Of a DNA stretch of 64,000 nucleotides, positions 9,849 through 19,573 are shown piece after piece (the first letter of the stretch is position 1; the number at the start of each line of letters is the position of its first letter). This stretch comes from Shimia sp. GTDB taxonomy: Bacteria; Pseudomonadota; Alphaproteobacteria; Rhodobacterales; Rhodobacteraceae. Location: contig JAAENN010000245.1 in assembly GCA_024224295.1 (NCBI GenBank), positions 17,392 through 81,391 of the forward strand, written 5' to 3'. The notes under the pieces are model-generated. The model saw only the letters and a program-made list of their open reading frames with translations. It ran no database searches and was not told the origin of the DNA. The translations under genes were made by a program, and so were the position numbers.

Positions 9849-10652
9849 TCAGCTGTAGGCGATGAAGAGCAGGGCGACCCCAAGAAGGATGCGGTAGATC
9901 ACATAGGGTGTGAAACTGACCGAGCGCAGCAGGCGCATCATCAGCGCCAGCGCCAAAAGGGCGGCAAAGAATGAAAAGACCGCGGCGATCGCAGCATCTT
10001 TGGCCAGACCTATATCGGCTTCTTTTACAACATCAAGTGACAGCAGCGCGCCGCTGGCGATGATGGTTGGGATTGACATCAACATGGCAAGCTTGGCGGC
10101 ATCTGTGCGGGTGAAGCCCAGCTGGCGTGCGCCGGTAATGGTGATGCCTGAGCGGGACGTGCCGGGGATAAGGGCGAGGGTTTGCCAAAGGCCCATTTTC
10201 ACCGCGTCTTTCAAAGTCCACTCGGATTCTGTCCGGGTTTGGGTGCTGCGCTGATCCACCCACCAAAGCAAAATACCAAAGAGGATCATGGCCCAGCCGA
10301 TGACAGCAATGGATCGCATGGCATCTGACAGTCCAGTAACTTTTAGTAGGAAGCCAGCGATGGAGACCGGGATTGTTGCAAGGGTTAGGTACAGAGCGAG
10401 ACGCGCGCCGGGGGTGTCGATTCGGCCTGTGAGCATGCGGGGCAATCCACAGAAGGCCTCTTTGGCGTCGCGCCAGAAATATAGGATTACCGCACCCAAT
10501 GTGCCGACGTGGGCGGCAACATCAATGGCGAGTCCCTGATCAGGTAGTGGAGTCACTTTGGACAGAAGAATTAGGTGCCCGGAGGAGCTCACGGGTAGGA
10601 ATTCGGTGAGGCCTTGAATGATCGCCACCAGAAAAATGTGAAAAAGTGCCAT
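9849..10652 (-). CDS. uppP: Undecaprenyl-diphosphate phosphatase
   Basis: This 267-residue polytopic membrane protein of the BacA/UppP family dephosphorylates undecaprenyl diphosphate to recycle the lipid carrier for peptidoglycan. The two signature regions are present: IIQGLTEFLPVSSSGHLIL near the N-terminus with the catalytic Glu, and LIPGTSRSGITITGARQLG in the middle. About eight hydrophobic segments are visible. It converges on rpsT and diverges from gltD. Confidence 0.96.
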   Translation of the reverse strand: MALFHIFLVAIIQGLTEFLPVSSSGHLILLSKVTPLPDQGLAIDVAAHVGTLGAVILYFWRDAKEAFCGLPRMLTGRIDTPGARLALYLTLATIPVSIAGFLLKVTGLSDAMRSIAVIGWAMILFGILLWWVDQRSTQTRTESEWTLKDAVKMGLWQTLALIPGTSRSGITITGARQLGFTRTDAAKLAMLMSIPTIIASGALLSLDVVKEADIGLAKDAAIAAVFSFFAALLALALMMRLLRSVSFTPYVIYRILLGVALLFIAYS

Positions 10653-10673
10653 TTTTGGCAGGATCCCTCGTTG

Positions 10674-10802
10674 TCCGACTCACGTATAATTGGTCAATGT
10701 TTCAAGGGGAATACAGAATTTATGTCCAGGTCGGACCTATTTTTGGTTGGATTTTTGTAATTCCGAGTGGCGATTTGCCAAAAAACTGAATAATAGGTCA
10801 AT
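10674..10802. promoter_or_regulatory. Palindrome and repeats in the uppP-gltD gap
   Basis: The 221-base divergent gap contains a perfect AGGTCGGACCT palindrome at 10728-10738, its partner GTCCGAC at 10674-10680, and two copies of GGTCAAT at 10692-10698 and 10796-10802. These could be regulator sites for gltD or uppP. No known regulator is recognised. Confidence 0.3.
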
Positions 10803-10806
10803 ACAG

Positions 10807-10836
10807 TTGACTTTTATACTTGGTGAACATTATTTA
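10807..10836 (+). promoter_or_regulatory. Candidate gltD promoter
   Basis: TTGACT at 10807-10812 and TATTTA at 10831-10836 are 18 bases apart, about 38 bases before the GTG start. One of the GGTCAAT copies lies immediately upstream of the -35 element. Confidence 0.5.
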
Positions 10837-10873
10837 AACACTGCGAACTGGATTTAATCAGGAGGCAGCTGAC

Positions 10874-12310
10874 GTGGCTAAGCAACCTATGCTGAAATTT
10901 GTGACTGTGGATCGCGACATGCCGGAGAAGCGTGGCGCCACTGTACGCAAGGAAGATTTTGACGAAATCTACGCGGAGTTCGCTAAGGCGAAGGCGGAGG
11001 AGCAGGCGAGTCGTTGCAGTCAGTGTGGCGTGCCGTATTGTCAGAGCCATTGCCCGCTGCACAACAACATCCCGGACTGGCTGCGCCTGACGGCCACAGG
11101 CCGTCTCGAAGAAGCCTATGCTGTTAGCCAAGCGACGAACACCTTCCCGGAAATATGTGGTCGCATCTGCCCACAGGACCGTCTGTGCGAAGGTAACTGT
11201 GTGATTGAGCAGTCTGGCCATGGCACTGTGACCATTGGCTCTGTTGAGAAGTACATTACCGACACCGCTTGGGAAAAGGGCTGGGTGCAGGCTATTTCCC
11301 CTGTGCAGGAGCGCTCCGAGAGCGTTGGCATCATTGGTGCTGGCCCCGGTGGTCTGGCCGCCGCGGACCGTTTGCGCCGTGCAGGTCTTCAGGTGACGAT
11401 CTATGACCGCTATGACCGCGCCGGTGGTTTGCTGACCTACGGTATTCCTGGTTTTAAGCTGGAAAAAGATGTGGTTATGCGCCGCAACAAGCTGCTGAAA
11501 GACGGCGGCGTGACTTTCAAGCTGAACTGCAACGTTGGTGTGGACATCTCTTTCCAGGATATCCGTGACGCACATGAGGCGGTGATCATTGCGACTGGTG
11601 TGTATAAGAGCCGTGACCTTGGTGGTCCGGGTTCTGGTGCGAAGGGTATCGTGAAAGCGATTGACTACCTGACGGCCTCCAACCGCGAAAACTTTGGCGA
11701 TACTGTGCCGGAAATCGCGAGCGGTGAGTTGTATGCCGCAGGCAAAAAGGTTGTTGTGATCGGTGGTGGCGACACTGCGATGGACTGTGTGCGTACGGCG
11801 ATCCGACAGGGCGCGGAGAGCGTGAAATGCCTCTACCGCCGTGACAAAGCCAACATGCCGGGATCCCAGCGGGAAACGCAGAACGCCGAAGAAGAAGGTG
11901 TTGAATTTGTGTGGCTCTCCGCCCCGAAGGGCTTCACCGGAGGTGACAGCGTCGAGGGTGTGATGGTGCAAAAGATGCGTTTGGGTCAGCCGGATGCTTC
12001 GGGTCGACAGAGCCCGGAAGTGATCGAGGGTGCGGACTATGTTGAAGACGCGGACCTTGTGATCAAGGCGCTTGGCTTTGAGCCTGAAGATCTGCCAACC
12101 CTATGGGATCAACCGGAGCTGGAAGTGACCCGTTGGGGCACTGTAAAAGCGCAGTTCACTACCGGCGCAACCGACCTTGAGGGCGTTTATGCCGTGGGCG
12201 ACATCGTACGTGGCGCAAGTCTGGTAGTATGGGCGATCAAAGACGGTCGTGACTGCGCAGATGCGATCCTTGAAAAGCTGGGCGCAACCCCGGCAATGGC
12301 AGCGGAATAG
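10874..12310 (+). CDS. gltD: Glutamate synthase (NADPH) small subunit
   Basis: This 478-residue beta subunit passes electrons from NADPH through FAD and Fe-S centres to the large subunit. The N-terminal cysteines lie in CSQCGVPYCQSHCP and CGRICPQDRLCEGNC. The FAD Rossmann motif is IIGAGPGGLAAADRL and the NADPH one is VVIGGGDTAMDCV. The start is GTG at 10874, set by a strong AGGAGG eight bases upstream. It is separated from gltB by two small genes on the same strand, so all four may form one operon. Confidence 0.97.
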   Translation: MAKQPMLKFVTVDRDMPEKRGATVRKEDFDEIYAEFAKAKAEEQASRCSQCGVPYCQSHCPLHNNIPDWLRLTATGRLEEAYAVSQATNTFPEICGRICPQDRLCEGNCVIEQSGHGTVTIGSVEKYITDTAWEKGWVQAISPVQERSESVGIIGAGPGGLAAADRLRRAGLQVTIYDRYDRAGGLLTYGIPGFKLEKDVVMRRNKLLKDGGVTFKLNCNVGVDISFQDIRDAHEAVIIATGVYKSRDLGGPGSGAKGIVKAIDYLTASNRENFGDTVPEIASGELYAAGKKVVVIGGGDTAMDCVRTAIRQGAESVKCLYRRDKANMPGSQRETQNAEEEGVEFVWLSAPKGFTGGDSVEGVMVQKMRLGQPDASGRQSPEVIEGADYVEDADLVIKALGFEPEDLPTLWDQPELEVTRWGTVKAQFTTGATDLEGVYAVGDIVRGASLVVWAIKDGRDCADAILEKLGATPAMAAE

Positions 12311-12431
12311 GAGTTAATCGGCGCCGTGCCGTCCCCAAAATGGGACGTCGGTATCGCGTCGGTATCACGACTGTTTTGCGGCGGTGCGAAAATCAGCGTC
12401 CAAGTGTTAAAATGGCAAAGGCATTGACCTA

Positions 12432-12890
12432 ATGGCGACAATAGCAACCACATCGACCAAGACCGGCGCATGCCTGTGTGGCGCGGTGCGGTTTGAGTCG
12501 TCCAAGGTGCCAGCAGAGGCAGGCATCTGTCATTGCGACCAATGTCGTCGCTGGACTGGCGTCGCGTTGATGGGTGTCACTGTGCCCACCGAGTCGATCA
12601 CGTGGGAGGGTGTCGAGCATATCGCACGTATCCAGAGTTCGGAGTGGGCCGAGCGGGCCTGGTGCAGCAAATGCGGCACCAACCTGTTCTACCGCGTGAC
12701 CGCAGAGAATGAATGGGCGGGAGGTACAGAGATACCGGTTGGCCTGTTTGATGATCCAAATGGATTTGCGCTGAAGAATGAGATCTTCATCGACCAGAAG
12801 CCGGACACGTTTGGCTTTACCGGAGATGGGCGCAAAGAAATGACGCGCGCCCAATGCATCGCTTTGTTTAGCGATCTTGGGACGACCTGA
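12432..12890 (+). CDS. GFA family zinc-binding protein
   Basis: This 152-residue protein belongs to the glutathione-dependent formaldehyde-activating (GFA/CENP-V) family. The zinc cysteines are in CLCGAVRF (C14, C16), CHCDQC (C33, C35, C38) and WCSKCGTNLFY. Few family members have a proven reaction, so a formaldehyde role should not be assumed. It lies about 120 bases after gltD and 14 bases before the hydrolase-like gene. Confidence 0.88.
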   Translation: MATIATTSTKTGACLCGAVRFESSKVPAEAGICHCDQCRRWTGVALMGVTVPTESITWEGVEHIARIQSSEWAERAWCSKCGTNLFYRVTAENEWAGGTEIPVGLFDDPNGFALKNEIFIDQKPDTFGFTGDGRKEMTRAQCIALFSDLGTT

Positions 12891-12904
12891 GGGACGGCCG
12901 CCTG

Positions 12905-13696
12905 ATGGATCAACGTGTCGAAATTCAAACGCTGATTGCGACCGAAGACCATGAGTTGGCTTATATGCGCGGCACCGGAAACCGGTTGGTGGTGTCGCTT
13001 GGCGGGGTGGGCACAAAGCCCGAGGAAATGCCGCCGTTTGAATTTGTGGGAACCGCGTCGCAGGGCGGAGAGAACCACGTAATCCTGGTCACAGAGCGGG
13101 CCAGAACATGGATGAACAGCCCGGATTTGCCCGAGGCGATTGTGAAGGAGATAGAGACGGTGGTGGCACGCGAAGCCATTGACGAGGTGGTTGCACTGGG
13201 CAACAGCATGGGCGGCTTTATGGCGCTTGTGCTGCCGACGCTGACCCGTGTCGACACCGTTGTGGCGCTGTCTCCACAATTCTCCATGCATCCGCAAGTG
13301 GTGCGGGAAGAAACCCGTTGGCAGAAGTGGCGCCGCCGGTTCCCAACCTATCGCTTCCGTCAGGTGCCCGCGCCACAAGATGGCACGCGTTATCTTGTGC
13401 TGCACGGCGACACGCCGGAAGAACGTATTCACTGGGCCCGCTTTCCGCTGGCCCCGCAAACCTTCAACCATTTCATCCTGCGTGGGCAATCCCACGATCT
13501 GGTGGGGAAGTTGAAGAAAATCGATATCATGGGGCCGCTGTTGCAGCGGGCCATGGACGCCAAAACGCGCCAAGTGCGCAGATTATTGGAAAGCCATTTC
13601 ACCGTATTGCGCAGGGAAGACCTGCCAAAGGCGGAGCAAAAGGCCCCAATCTACCCCGCAACTCTGGGACAGGAGACAGCCGATGACAAAGTATGA
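12905..13696 (+). CDS. Alpha/beta-hydrolase-like protein of unknown substrate
   Basis: This 263-residue protein has a nucleophile elbow GNSMGG (Ser101) and plausible triad partners Asp169 (VLHGDT) and His197 (GQSHDL), as in alpha/beta hydrolases. There is no signal peptide. I do not recognise a named family or substrate. Its 3' end overlaps the gltB start by 14 bases in another frame, so it is probably translated from the same message as gltB. Why it sits between the glutamate synthase genes is unclear. Confidence 0.75.
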   Translation: MDQRVEIQTLIATEDHELAYMRGTGNRLVVSLGGVGTKPEEMPPFEFVGTASQGGENHVILVTERARTWMNSPDLPEAIVKEIETVVAREAIDEVVALGNSMGGFMALVLPTLTRVDTVVALSPQFSMHPQVVREETRWQKWRRRFPTYRFRQVPAPQDGTRYLVLHGDTPEERIHWARFPLAPQTFNHFILRGQSHDLVGKLKKIDIMGPLLQRAMDAKTRQVRRLLESHFTVLRREDLPKAEQKAPIYPATLGQETADDKV

Positions 13697-16600
13697 TGAA
13701 AACTGGGTCAGAGCCGAAGAAGCCAAACGCGAATGGATGGCGGAAAACGGCCTTTATTCCGAAACCGAGGAGCACTCCTCCTGTGGTGTGGGCCTTGTGG
13801 TCTCCGTGGATGGCAAGCCAAGCCGTAAAGTTGTTGAAGCCGGTATCACCGCGCTGAAGGCGATTTGGCACCGCGGCGCTGTGGATGCGGACGGTAAGAC
13901 CGGTGACGGCGCGGGCATTCACGTGCAGATCCCTGTGAGCTTCTTTTATGACCAGATTGAACGTACCGGTCATGAGCCCAACAAAGATGAGTTCATTGCG
14001 GTCGGTCAGGTGTTCCTGCCACGCACCGATCACGGCGCGCAGGAAAGCTGCCGGACGATTGTGGAAACCGAAGTTCTGAAGATGGGCTATCGCATCTATG
14101 GCTGGCGTCATGTGCCGGTGGATGTGACCTGTCTGGGCGAAAAGGCCAACGCGACCCGCCCGGAGATTGAGCAGATCCTGATCTCTAACTCCAAGGGTGT
14201 GGATGAGGACACATTTGAACGTGAGCTTTATGTGATCCGTCGTCGCATTGAGAAAGCCGCTTTGGCGGCGAACATCAGCGAACTTTATATTGCGTCGCTC
14301 TCCTGCCGATCGATCATCTACAAAGGCATGATGTTGGCGGAACAGGTGGCGGTGTTCTATCCGGACCTGATGGATGAACGCTTTGAATCTGCGTTTGCGC
14401 TGTATCACCAGCGCTATTCCACCAACACCTTCCCGCAGTGGTGGTTGGCACAGCCGTTCCGCATGTTGGCGCACAACGGTGAGATCAACACGCTAAAAGG
14501 CAACCTGAACTGGATGAAGAGCCACGAGATCCGCATGGCATCTGCGTCGTTTGGGGATTTTGCGGAAGACATCAAACCAATCATTCCGGGTGGTGCGTCT
14601 GACTCCGCTGCGCTGGATGGTGTGTTTGAGGTTCTGGTGCGTGCGGGTCGTTCCGCGCCGATGGCAAAAACTATGATGGTGCCGGAAAGCTGGTCCAAGC
14701 AGGCGGTGGAACTGCCGCAGTCCTGGCGTGACATGTATTCCTACTGCAACTCCGTGATGGAGCCGTGGGATGGCCCGGCTGCGTTGGCGATGACCGATGG
14801 GCGCTGGGTCTGTGCTGGTCTGGACCGCAACGGGCTGCGTCCGATGCGTTATGTGGTGACCGGGGATGGTCTGCTGATTGCGGGTTCTGAAGCCGGAATG
14901 GTGCCGATTGACGAAGCCTCTGTGGTAGAAAAAGGCGCGCTTGGTCCGGGGCAGATGCTGGCCGTGGATATGAAAGAGGGCAAGCTGTACCACGACACTG
15001 AGATCAAAGATAAGCTGGCGGGTGCGCGTCCGTTTGGTGAGTGGGTTGGTAAGATCCGTGATCTGGGTGACGAGTTGGCCAGCGTAGAAGAAACCGCGAC
15101 TTACACCGGGGAAGAGCTGCGCCAGCGTCAGATCGCAGCCGGTTATTCCATGGAAGAGGTCGAGCAAATTCTCGCGCCGATGGCGGAGGATGGCAAAGAG
15201 GCGCTGGCCTCGATGGGCGATGACACGCCAAGTGCGGTGTTGTCGAAGATGTATCGCCCGCTGAGCCATTTCTTTCGCCAGAACTTCTCTCAGGTGACCA
15301 ACCCGCCCATCGACAGCTTGCGTGAGTACCGCGTGATGTCGCTGAAGACACGGTTTGGCAATCTGAAGAACGTGCTGAGCGAAGATGGCAGTCAGACCGA
15401 GATTGCGGTTCTGGAGAGCCCGTTTGTGGCCAATGGCCAGTTCGAGCGCATGTTGGAAGCGTTTGACGATACGGTTGTGACCATCGATTGCACCTATGAT
15501 GCAGGCGGCGCGTTGCAGGCTGGCTTGGAGCGCATTCGTGCCGAAGCTGAGGATGCGGTGCGCTCGGGTGCGGGCCATATTGTTCTGACCGATCAGGCGC
15601 AGGGTGTGGACAAGGTTGCGATGCCAATGATCCTGGCCACCAGCGCGGTGCACAGCCATCTGACACGCAAAGGCCTGCGGACATTCTCGTCTCTCAATGT
15701 GCGCTCTGCGGAATGTATCGACCCGCATTATTTTGCGGTGCTGATTGGCTCCGGTGCGACTGTGGTGAACGCCTATCTGGCGGAAGACACGCTGGCGGAT
15801 CGCATTGCGCGTGGTCTGGCGGATGGCACACTGACCGAAAACATGGCGCGCTACCGTGAGGCGATTGACCAGGGTCTGTTGAAGATCATGGCGAAGATGG
15901 GGATTTCGGTGATTTCCTCCTATCGCGGTGGTCTCAATTTCGAAGCTGTGGGTCTGTCCCGCGCGATGTGTGCGGAGTACTTCCCGGGCATGACCAGCCG
16001 GATTTCCGGCATTGGTGTCAGCGGTATTCAGCACAAGGTTGAAGAAGTGCACGCCAAAGGCTTCAAATCGGGCACAGACGTGCTGCCGATTGGAGGTTTC
16101 TACAAGGCGCGTAAGTCTGGCGAGACCCACGCTTGGGGTGCGCAGACCATGCATATGATGCAGGCGGCCTGTGACCGCGCGTCGTATGAGATGTGGAAGC
16201 AGTACTCGGCGAAGATGCAGGCGAACCCGCCGATCCATCTGCGTGACCTGCTGAACATCAAGCCGCTGGGTGAGGCCATTCCGATTGAGGACGTGGAGAG
16301 CATCACCGCGATCCGTAAGCGTTTTGTGACGCCGGGTATGTCTTTGGGCGCGCTGTCTCCTGAGGCGCACAAGACCCTGAACGTCGCGATGAACCGGATT
16401 GGCGCAAAGTCTGACTCCGGTGAAGGTGGCGAAGATCCGGCACACTTTGTGCCAGAGCCAAACGGCGACAATCCGTCTGCGAAGATCAAGCAGGTGGCGT
16501 CTGGTCGTTTTGGTGTGACTGCCGAATACCTGAACCAGTGTGAAGAGCTGGAAATTAAGGTGGCCCAGGGCGCGAAGCCCGGTGAAGGTGGTCAGTTGCC

Positions 16601-18212
16601 GGGCATGAAGGTCACCGACCTGATTGCGCGTCTGCGTCACTCCACCAAAGGTGTGACCCTGATTTCTCCGCCTCCGCACCACGATATTTACTCGATCGAA
16701 GACCTGGCGCAGCTGATCTATGACCTCAAGCAGATCAACCCGCGTTGTAAAGTGACGGTGAAGTTGGTGGCGTCCTCGGGCGTTGGCACAATTGCGGCCG
16801 GTGTGGCGAAGGCGAAAGCCGACATCATCCTGATCTCCGGTCATAACGGTGGTACTGGTGCGTCCCCTGCGACCTCAATCAAATACTGTGGTCTGCCATG
16901 GGAGATGGGTCTGACCGAGGCGCATCAGGTTCTGGCGATGAACAACCTGCGTGAACGCGTCACGCTGCGGACCGATGGTGGTCTGCGCACGGGACGCGAC
17001 ATCGTAATGGCCGCGATGATGGGTGCGGAAGAGTATGGTATTGGGACCGCTGCGCTGATCGCGATGGGCTGTATCATGGTGCGTCAGTGTCAGTCCAACA
17101 CCTGCCCGGTTGGCGTGTGTACTCAGGACGAAGACCTGCGTGCGAAGTACACCGGATCTGCAGACAAAGTTGTGAACTTGATCACCTTCTATGCGCAGGA
17201 AGTGCGGGAAATCCTCGCCTCTATCGGTGCGAAGTCCTTGGATGAGGTGATTGGCCGTGCGGACCTGCTGGCGCAGGTCAGCCGTGGCTCTGCCCACCTT
17301 GATGATCTGGACCTGAACCCGTTGCTGATCACCGTCGATGGCGCACATGACATTGTCTACAACCGCGACAAAGACCGCAACTACGTGCCAGACACGCTGG
17401 ATGCGGAAATTGTGCGGGATGCGGCGCGCTTCCTGGAAGATGGTGAGAAGATGCAACTGTCCTATGCGGTGCAGAACACGCACCGGACCGTGGGCACACG
17501 CACCTCAAGCCACATTGTGCGCAACTTTGGCATGCGCAATGCGCTTCAGGAGGATCACCTGACCGTCAAGCTGACCGGTTCCGCGGGTCAAAGCTTGGGT
17601 GCCTTCGCAGCGCCAGGTCTGAAGATCGAAGTGTCAGGCGATGCCAATGACTATGTTGGTAAGGGGCTGTCCGGCGGTACCGTTGTGGTGCGGCCTCCAA
17701 TGGCGAGCCCGTTGACGGCTGCGGAGAACACCATCATCGGCAACACCGTGCTTTATGGTGCCACCGACGGGCACCTGTTTGCCGCAGGTCGTGCCGGTGA
17801 GCGTTTTGCGGTGCGGAACTCCGGCGCCAAGGTTGTGATCGAGGGCTGCGGTGCCTGCGGGTGTGAATACATGACCGGCGGTATCGCGGTGATCCTGGGT
17901 GACATCGGCGCCAACTTCGGGGCCGGTATGACCGGTGGCATGGCCTATCTCTATGACCCGGAAGGCAAAGCCGAAGGGGTTATGAACCTAGAGACTCTGG
18001 TGACTTGTCCGGTGACTGTGCAGCATTGGGAAGATCAACTGAAAGGTTTGATCGAGCGCCATGTCGCGGAGACCGGCTCCGCCAAGGCGCGCGATATCCT
18101 GCAGCACTGGGATGTTGAGAAAGCCAACTTCTTGCAGGTTTGCCCAAAAGAGATGCTGGTACATATTGCACACCCGTTGAACCAAGAAGGCACGGCGGTT
18201 CCAGCGGAATAA
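13683..18212 (+). CDS. gltB: Glutamate synthase large subunit
   Basis: This 1509-residue alpha subunit converts glutamine and 2-oxoglutarate to two glutamates. The N-terminal Ntn amidotransferase starts at Cys34 (HSSCGVGL) after a 33-residue propeptide. The central and FMN domains follow (GAKPGEGGQLPG; SGHNGGTGASP), the 3Fe-4S cysteines are in GCIMVRQCQSNTCPVGVC, and the C-terminal glycine-rich beta-helix ends the protein. The length is normal. It overlaps the upstream hydrolase-like gene and is followed by a strong terminator. Confidence 0.98.
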   Translation: MTKYDENWVRAEEAKREWMAENGLYSETEEHSSCGVGLVVSVDGKPSRKVVEAGITALKAIWHRGAVDADGKTGDGAGIHVQIPVSFFYDQIERTGHEPNKDEFIAVGQVFLPRTDHGAQESCRTIVETEVLKMGYRIYGWRHVPVDVTCLGEKANATRPEIEQILISNSKGVDEDTFERELYVIRRRIEKAALAANISELYIASLSCRSIIYKGMMLAEQVAVFYPDLMDERFESAFALYHQRYSTNTFPQWWLAQPFRMLAHNGEINTLKGNLNWMKSHEIRMASASFGDFAEDIKPIIPGGASDSAALDGVFEVLVRAGRSAPMAKTMMVPESWSKQAVELPQSWRDMYSYCNSVMEPWDGPAALAMTDGRWVCAGLDRNGLRPMRYVVTGDGLLIAGSEAGMVPIDEASVVEKGALGPGQMLAVDMKEGKLYHDTEIKDKLAGARPFGEWVGKIRDLGDELASVEETATYTGEELRQRQIAAGYSMEEVEQILAPMAEDGKEALASMGDDTPSAVLSKMYRPLSHFFRQNFSQVTNPPIDSLREYRVMSLKTRFGNLKNVLSEDGSQTEIAVLESPFVANGQFERMLEAFDDTVVTIDCTYDAGGALQAGLERIRAEAEDAVRSGAGHIVLTDQAQGVDKVAMPMILATSAVHSHLTRKGLRTFSSLNVRSAECIDPHYFAVLIGSGATVVNAYLAEDTLADRIARGLADGTLTENMARYREAIDQGLLKIMAKMGISVISSYRGGLNFEAVGLSRAMCAEYFPGMTSRISGIGVSGIQHKVEEVHAKGFKSGTDVLPIGGFYKARKSGETHAWGAQTMHMMQAACDRASYEMWKQYSAKMQANPPIHLRDLLNIKPLGEAIPIEDVESITAIRKRFVTPGMSLGALSPEAHKTLNVAMNRIGAKSDSGEGGEDPAHFVPEPNGDNPSAKIKQVASGRFGVTAEYLNQCEELEIKVAQGAKPGEGGQLPGMKVTDLIARLRHSTKGVTLISPPPHHDIYSIEDLAQLIYDLKQINPRCKVTVKLVASSGVGTIAAGVAKAKADIILISGHNGGTGASPATSIKYCGLPWEMGLTEAHQVLAMNNLRERVTLRTDGGLRTGRDIVMAAMMGAEEYGIGTAALIAMGCIMVRQCQSNTCPVGVCTQDEDLRAKYTGSADKVVNLITFYAQEVREILASIGAKSLDEVIGRADLLAQVSRGSAHLDDLDLNPLLITVDGAHDIVYNRDKDRNYVPDTLDAEIVRDAARFLEDGEKMQLSYAVQNTHRTVGTRTSSHIVRNFGMRNALQEDHLTVKLTGSAGQSLGAFAAPGLKIEVSGDANDYVGKGLSGGTVVVRPPMASPLTAAENTIIGNTVLYGATDGHLFAAGRAGERFAVRNSGAKVVIEGCGACGCEYMTGGIAVILGDIGANFGAGMTGGMAYLYDPEGKAEGVMNLETLVTCPVTVQHWEDQLKGLIERHVAETGSAKARDILQHWDVEKANFLQVCPKEMLVHIAHPLNQEGTAVPAE

Positions 18213-18234
18213 GCACAGCTTGAAATTGAATCTT

Positions 18235-18268
18235 AACCCCCGGCTGTTCTGTCAGTCGGGGGTTTTTC
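18235..18268 (+). terminator. Rho-independent terminator of gltB
   Basis: A CCCCCGGCTG stem pairs with CAGTCGGGGG around a six-base loop and is followed by TTTTTCTTT. It ends the glutamate synthase transcript. Confidence 0.9.
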
Positions 18269-18331
18269 TTTGCTGATTAGGAAAAATGGCGAAGTGGTCT
18301 CATAGTTGGACGGTACTTATAGGAGGATAAG

Positions 18332-18706
18332 ATGCGGGATGTGGCAGTGCGGATGGTGGCAGCCTTGATGGTGTTCCCGGCATTGGCGGGCGGCGCCATG
18401 GCTGGTGAATGCGGATATGCCCAATGCTGGGGCGCGGTCGGGATCGGGCCTGGCGGGGCCTGGGGGTACTCTTACGGTAAGTATTCCGAGACTGACGCGG
18501 TGAACGCTTTGCAAGGGGGATGCGAGTGGGATTGTGACAACGTGCACACCTTCTACAACACCTGTGGGGCGATTGCAGAAGGCAATTCCGGAAATTGGGG
18601 TTATGGCTGGGCTGGTACGCGGTCACAGGCCGAAGATAATGCGATGGGTTACTGTTATCAGAACGGCGGCGGGTGCAGTGTGCGGGTTTGGGCGTGTTCG
18701 CCGTAG
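18332..18706 (+). CDS. DUF4189 domain secreted protein
   Basis: This 124-residue protein has a signal peptide ending near AMAGE and a mature part rich in Gly, Trp and Cys. The repeated pattern WGAVGIGPGGAWGYSYG...AIAEGNSGNWGYGWAG with paired cysteines matches DUF4189, whose function is unknown. The eight mature cysteines suggest disulfides in the periplasm. A GGAGGA ribosome site lies before the ATG. It precedes mtgA by 56 bases, but a functional link is only suggested by position. Confidence 0.8.
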   Translation: MRDVAVRMVAALMVFPALAGGAMAGECGYAQCWGAVGIGPGGAWGYSYGKYSETDAVNALQGGCEWDCDNVHTFYNTCGAIAEGNSGNWGYGWAGTRSQAEDNAMGYCYQNGGGCSVRVWACSP

Positions 18707-18762
18707 GCTTGCGCAACGCGGCGTGAGGCTCTACTCCCATTGCCAAAGAGAATGGCAGGGAC

Positions 18763-19515
18763 ATGGCCAAAAAGACCGCCAAACCAGCGCAGAAAAAGCA
18801 AGGTGCAAAGAAGGCGGAGACGCCGAAATCTGGCGTGTTCACACGCCAGTGGTTGCGGCTGCGCTTTTGGTGGCGGCGGGTGCTGATGTGGGCGGTTTCG
18901 CTTTTTATATTTTCGATTCTGATTTTCATCGTGATCAACCCGCCGATCACCTGGACAATGATTGGCGAGAAGCGTCGGCTTGGGCAGGTGGATTACCAAT
19001 GGGTGCCCATTGAACAGGTGGCACCGGTGATGCGTCGTTCTGTGGTGGCGGCAGAGGATGCGAATTTCTGTCTGCATTGGGGGTTTGACGTGGAGGCGAT
19101 CCGGGACGCGATTGCCGAAGGCGCGGGCCGTGGGGCCAGTACGATCAGTCAGCAAACTGTGAAGAACGTCTATTTCTGGCAAGGCCGCAGCTGGCCGCGC
19201 AAGGCGATGGAAACACTGATGACTCCGTTGGTGGAAATGACCTGGACCAAGCGGCGGATTTTGGAAGTTTACCTGAACGTGGCCGAGTTTGATGAGGGTG
19301 TGTTCGGGGTGGAAGCGGCGGCGCGGCATTATTTTGGCGTGGGGCCGGAGGATTTGACGCCGGTGCAAGCCGCGCGTCTGGCGGCGGTGCTGCCCAACCC
19401 CAAAAAACGCTCTGCAAGTAAGCCCTCAGCGGCGCTGCGGCGGCGGGCGTCGGCAATCTTAGACGGGGCCGCTACGATACGCGGAGAGTCGCGTGCGGCG
19501 TGTTTTGCGGATTGA
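18763..19515 (+). CDS. mtgA: Monofunctional biosynthetic peptidoglycan transglycosylase
   Basis: This 250-residue enzyme has a Lys-rich cytoplasmic tail, one membrane anchor near residues 40-66 and a GT51 domain facing the periplasm. The catalytic motif AAEDANFCLHWGFD and GASTISQQTVKNVYFW are present, as is KRRILEVYLNVAEF. It polymerises lipid II glycan strands without a transpeptidase domain. It is encoded alone, just after the DUF4189 gene. Confidence 0.95.
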   Translation: MAKKTAKPAQKKQGAKKAETPKSGVFTRQWLRLRFWWRRVLMWAVSLFIFSILIFIVINPPITWTMIGEKRRLGQVDYQWVPIEQVAPVMRRSVVAAEDANFCLHWGFDVEAIRDAIAEGAGRGASTISQQTVKNVYFWQGRSWPRKAMETLMTPLVEMTWTKRRILEVYLNVAEFDEGVFGVEAAARHYFGVGPEDLTPVQAARLAAVLPNPKKRSASKPSAALRRRASAILDGAATIRGESRAACFAD

Positions 19516-19573
19516 AATATGCGCATGGGCAAGGCATTGAAGGACAAAGCCCAATGATATTGTGATCCTGCTG

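Noticed and set aside
10814..11971. Open frame of 385 codons antisense to gltD
   Set aside because: It covers the gltD promoter and coding region, has no recognisable domain and its composition is that of an antisense frame.
14493..16844. Open frame of 783 codons on the minus strand across gltB
   Set aside because: It is antisense to a well-supported gltB, has no family motifs and is rich in Arg, His and Gln, as expected of a shadow frame in GC-rich DNA.
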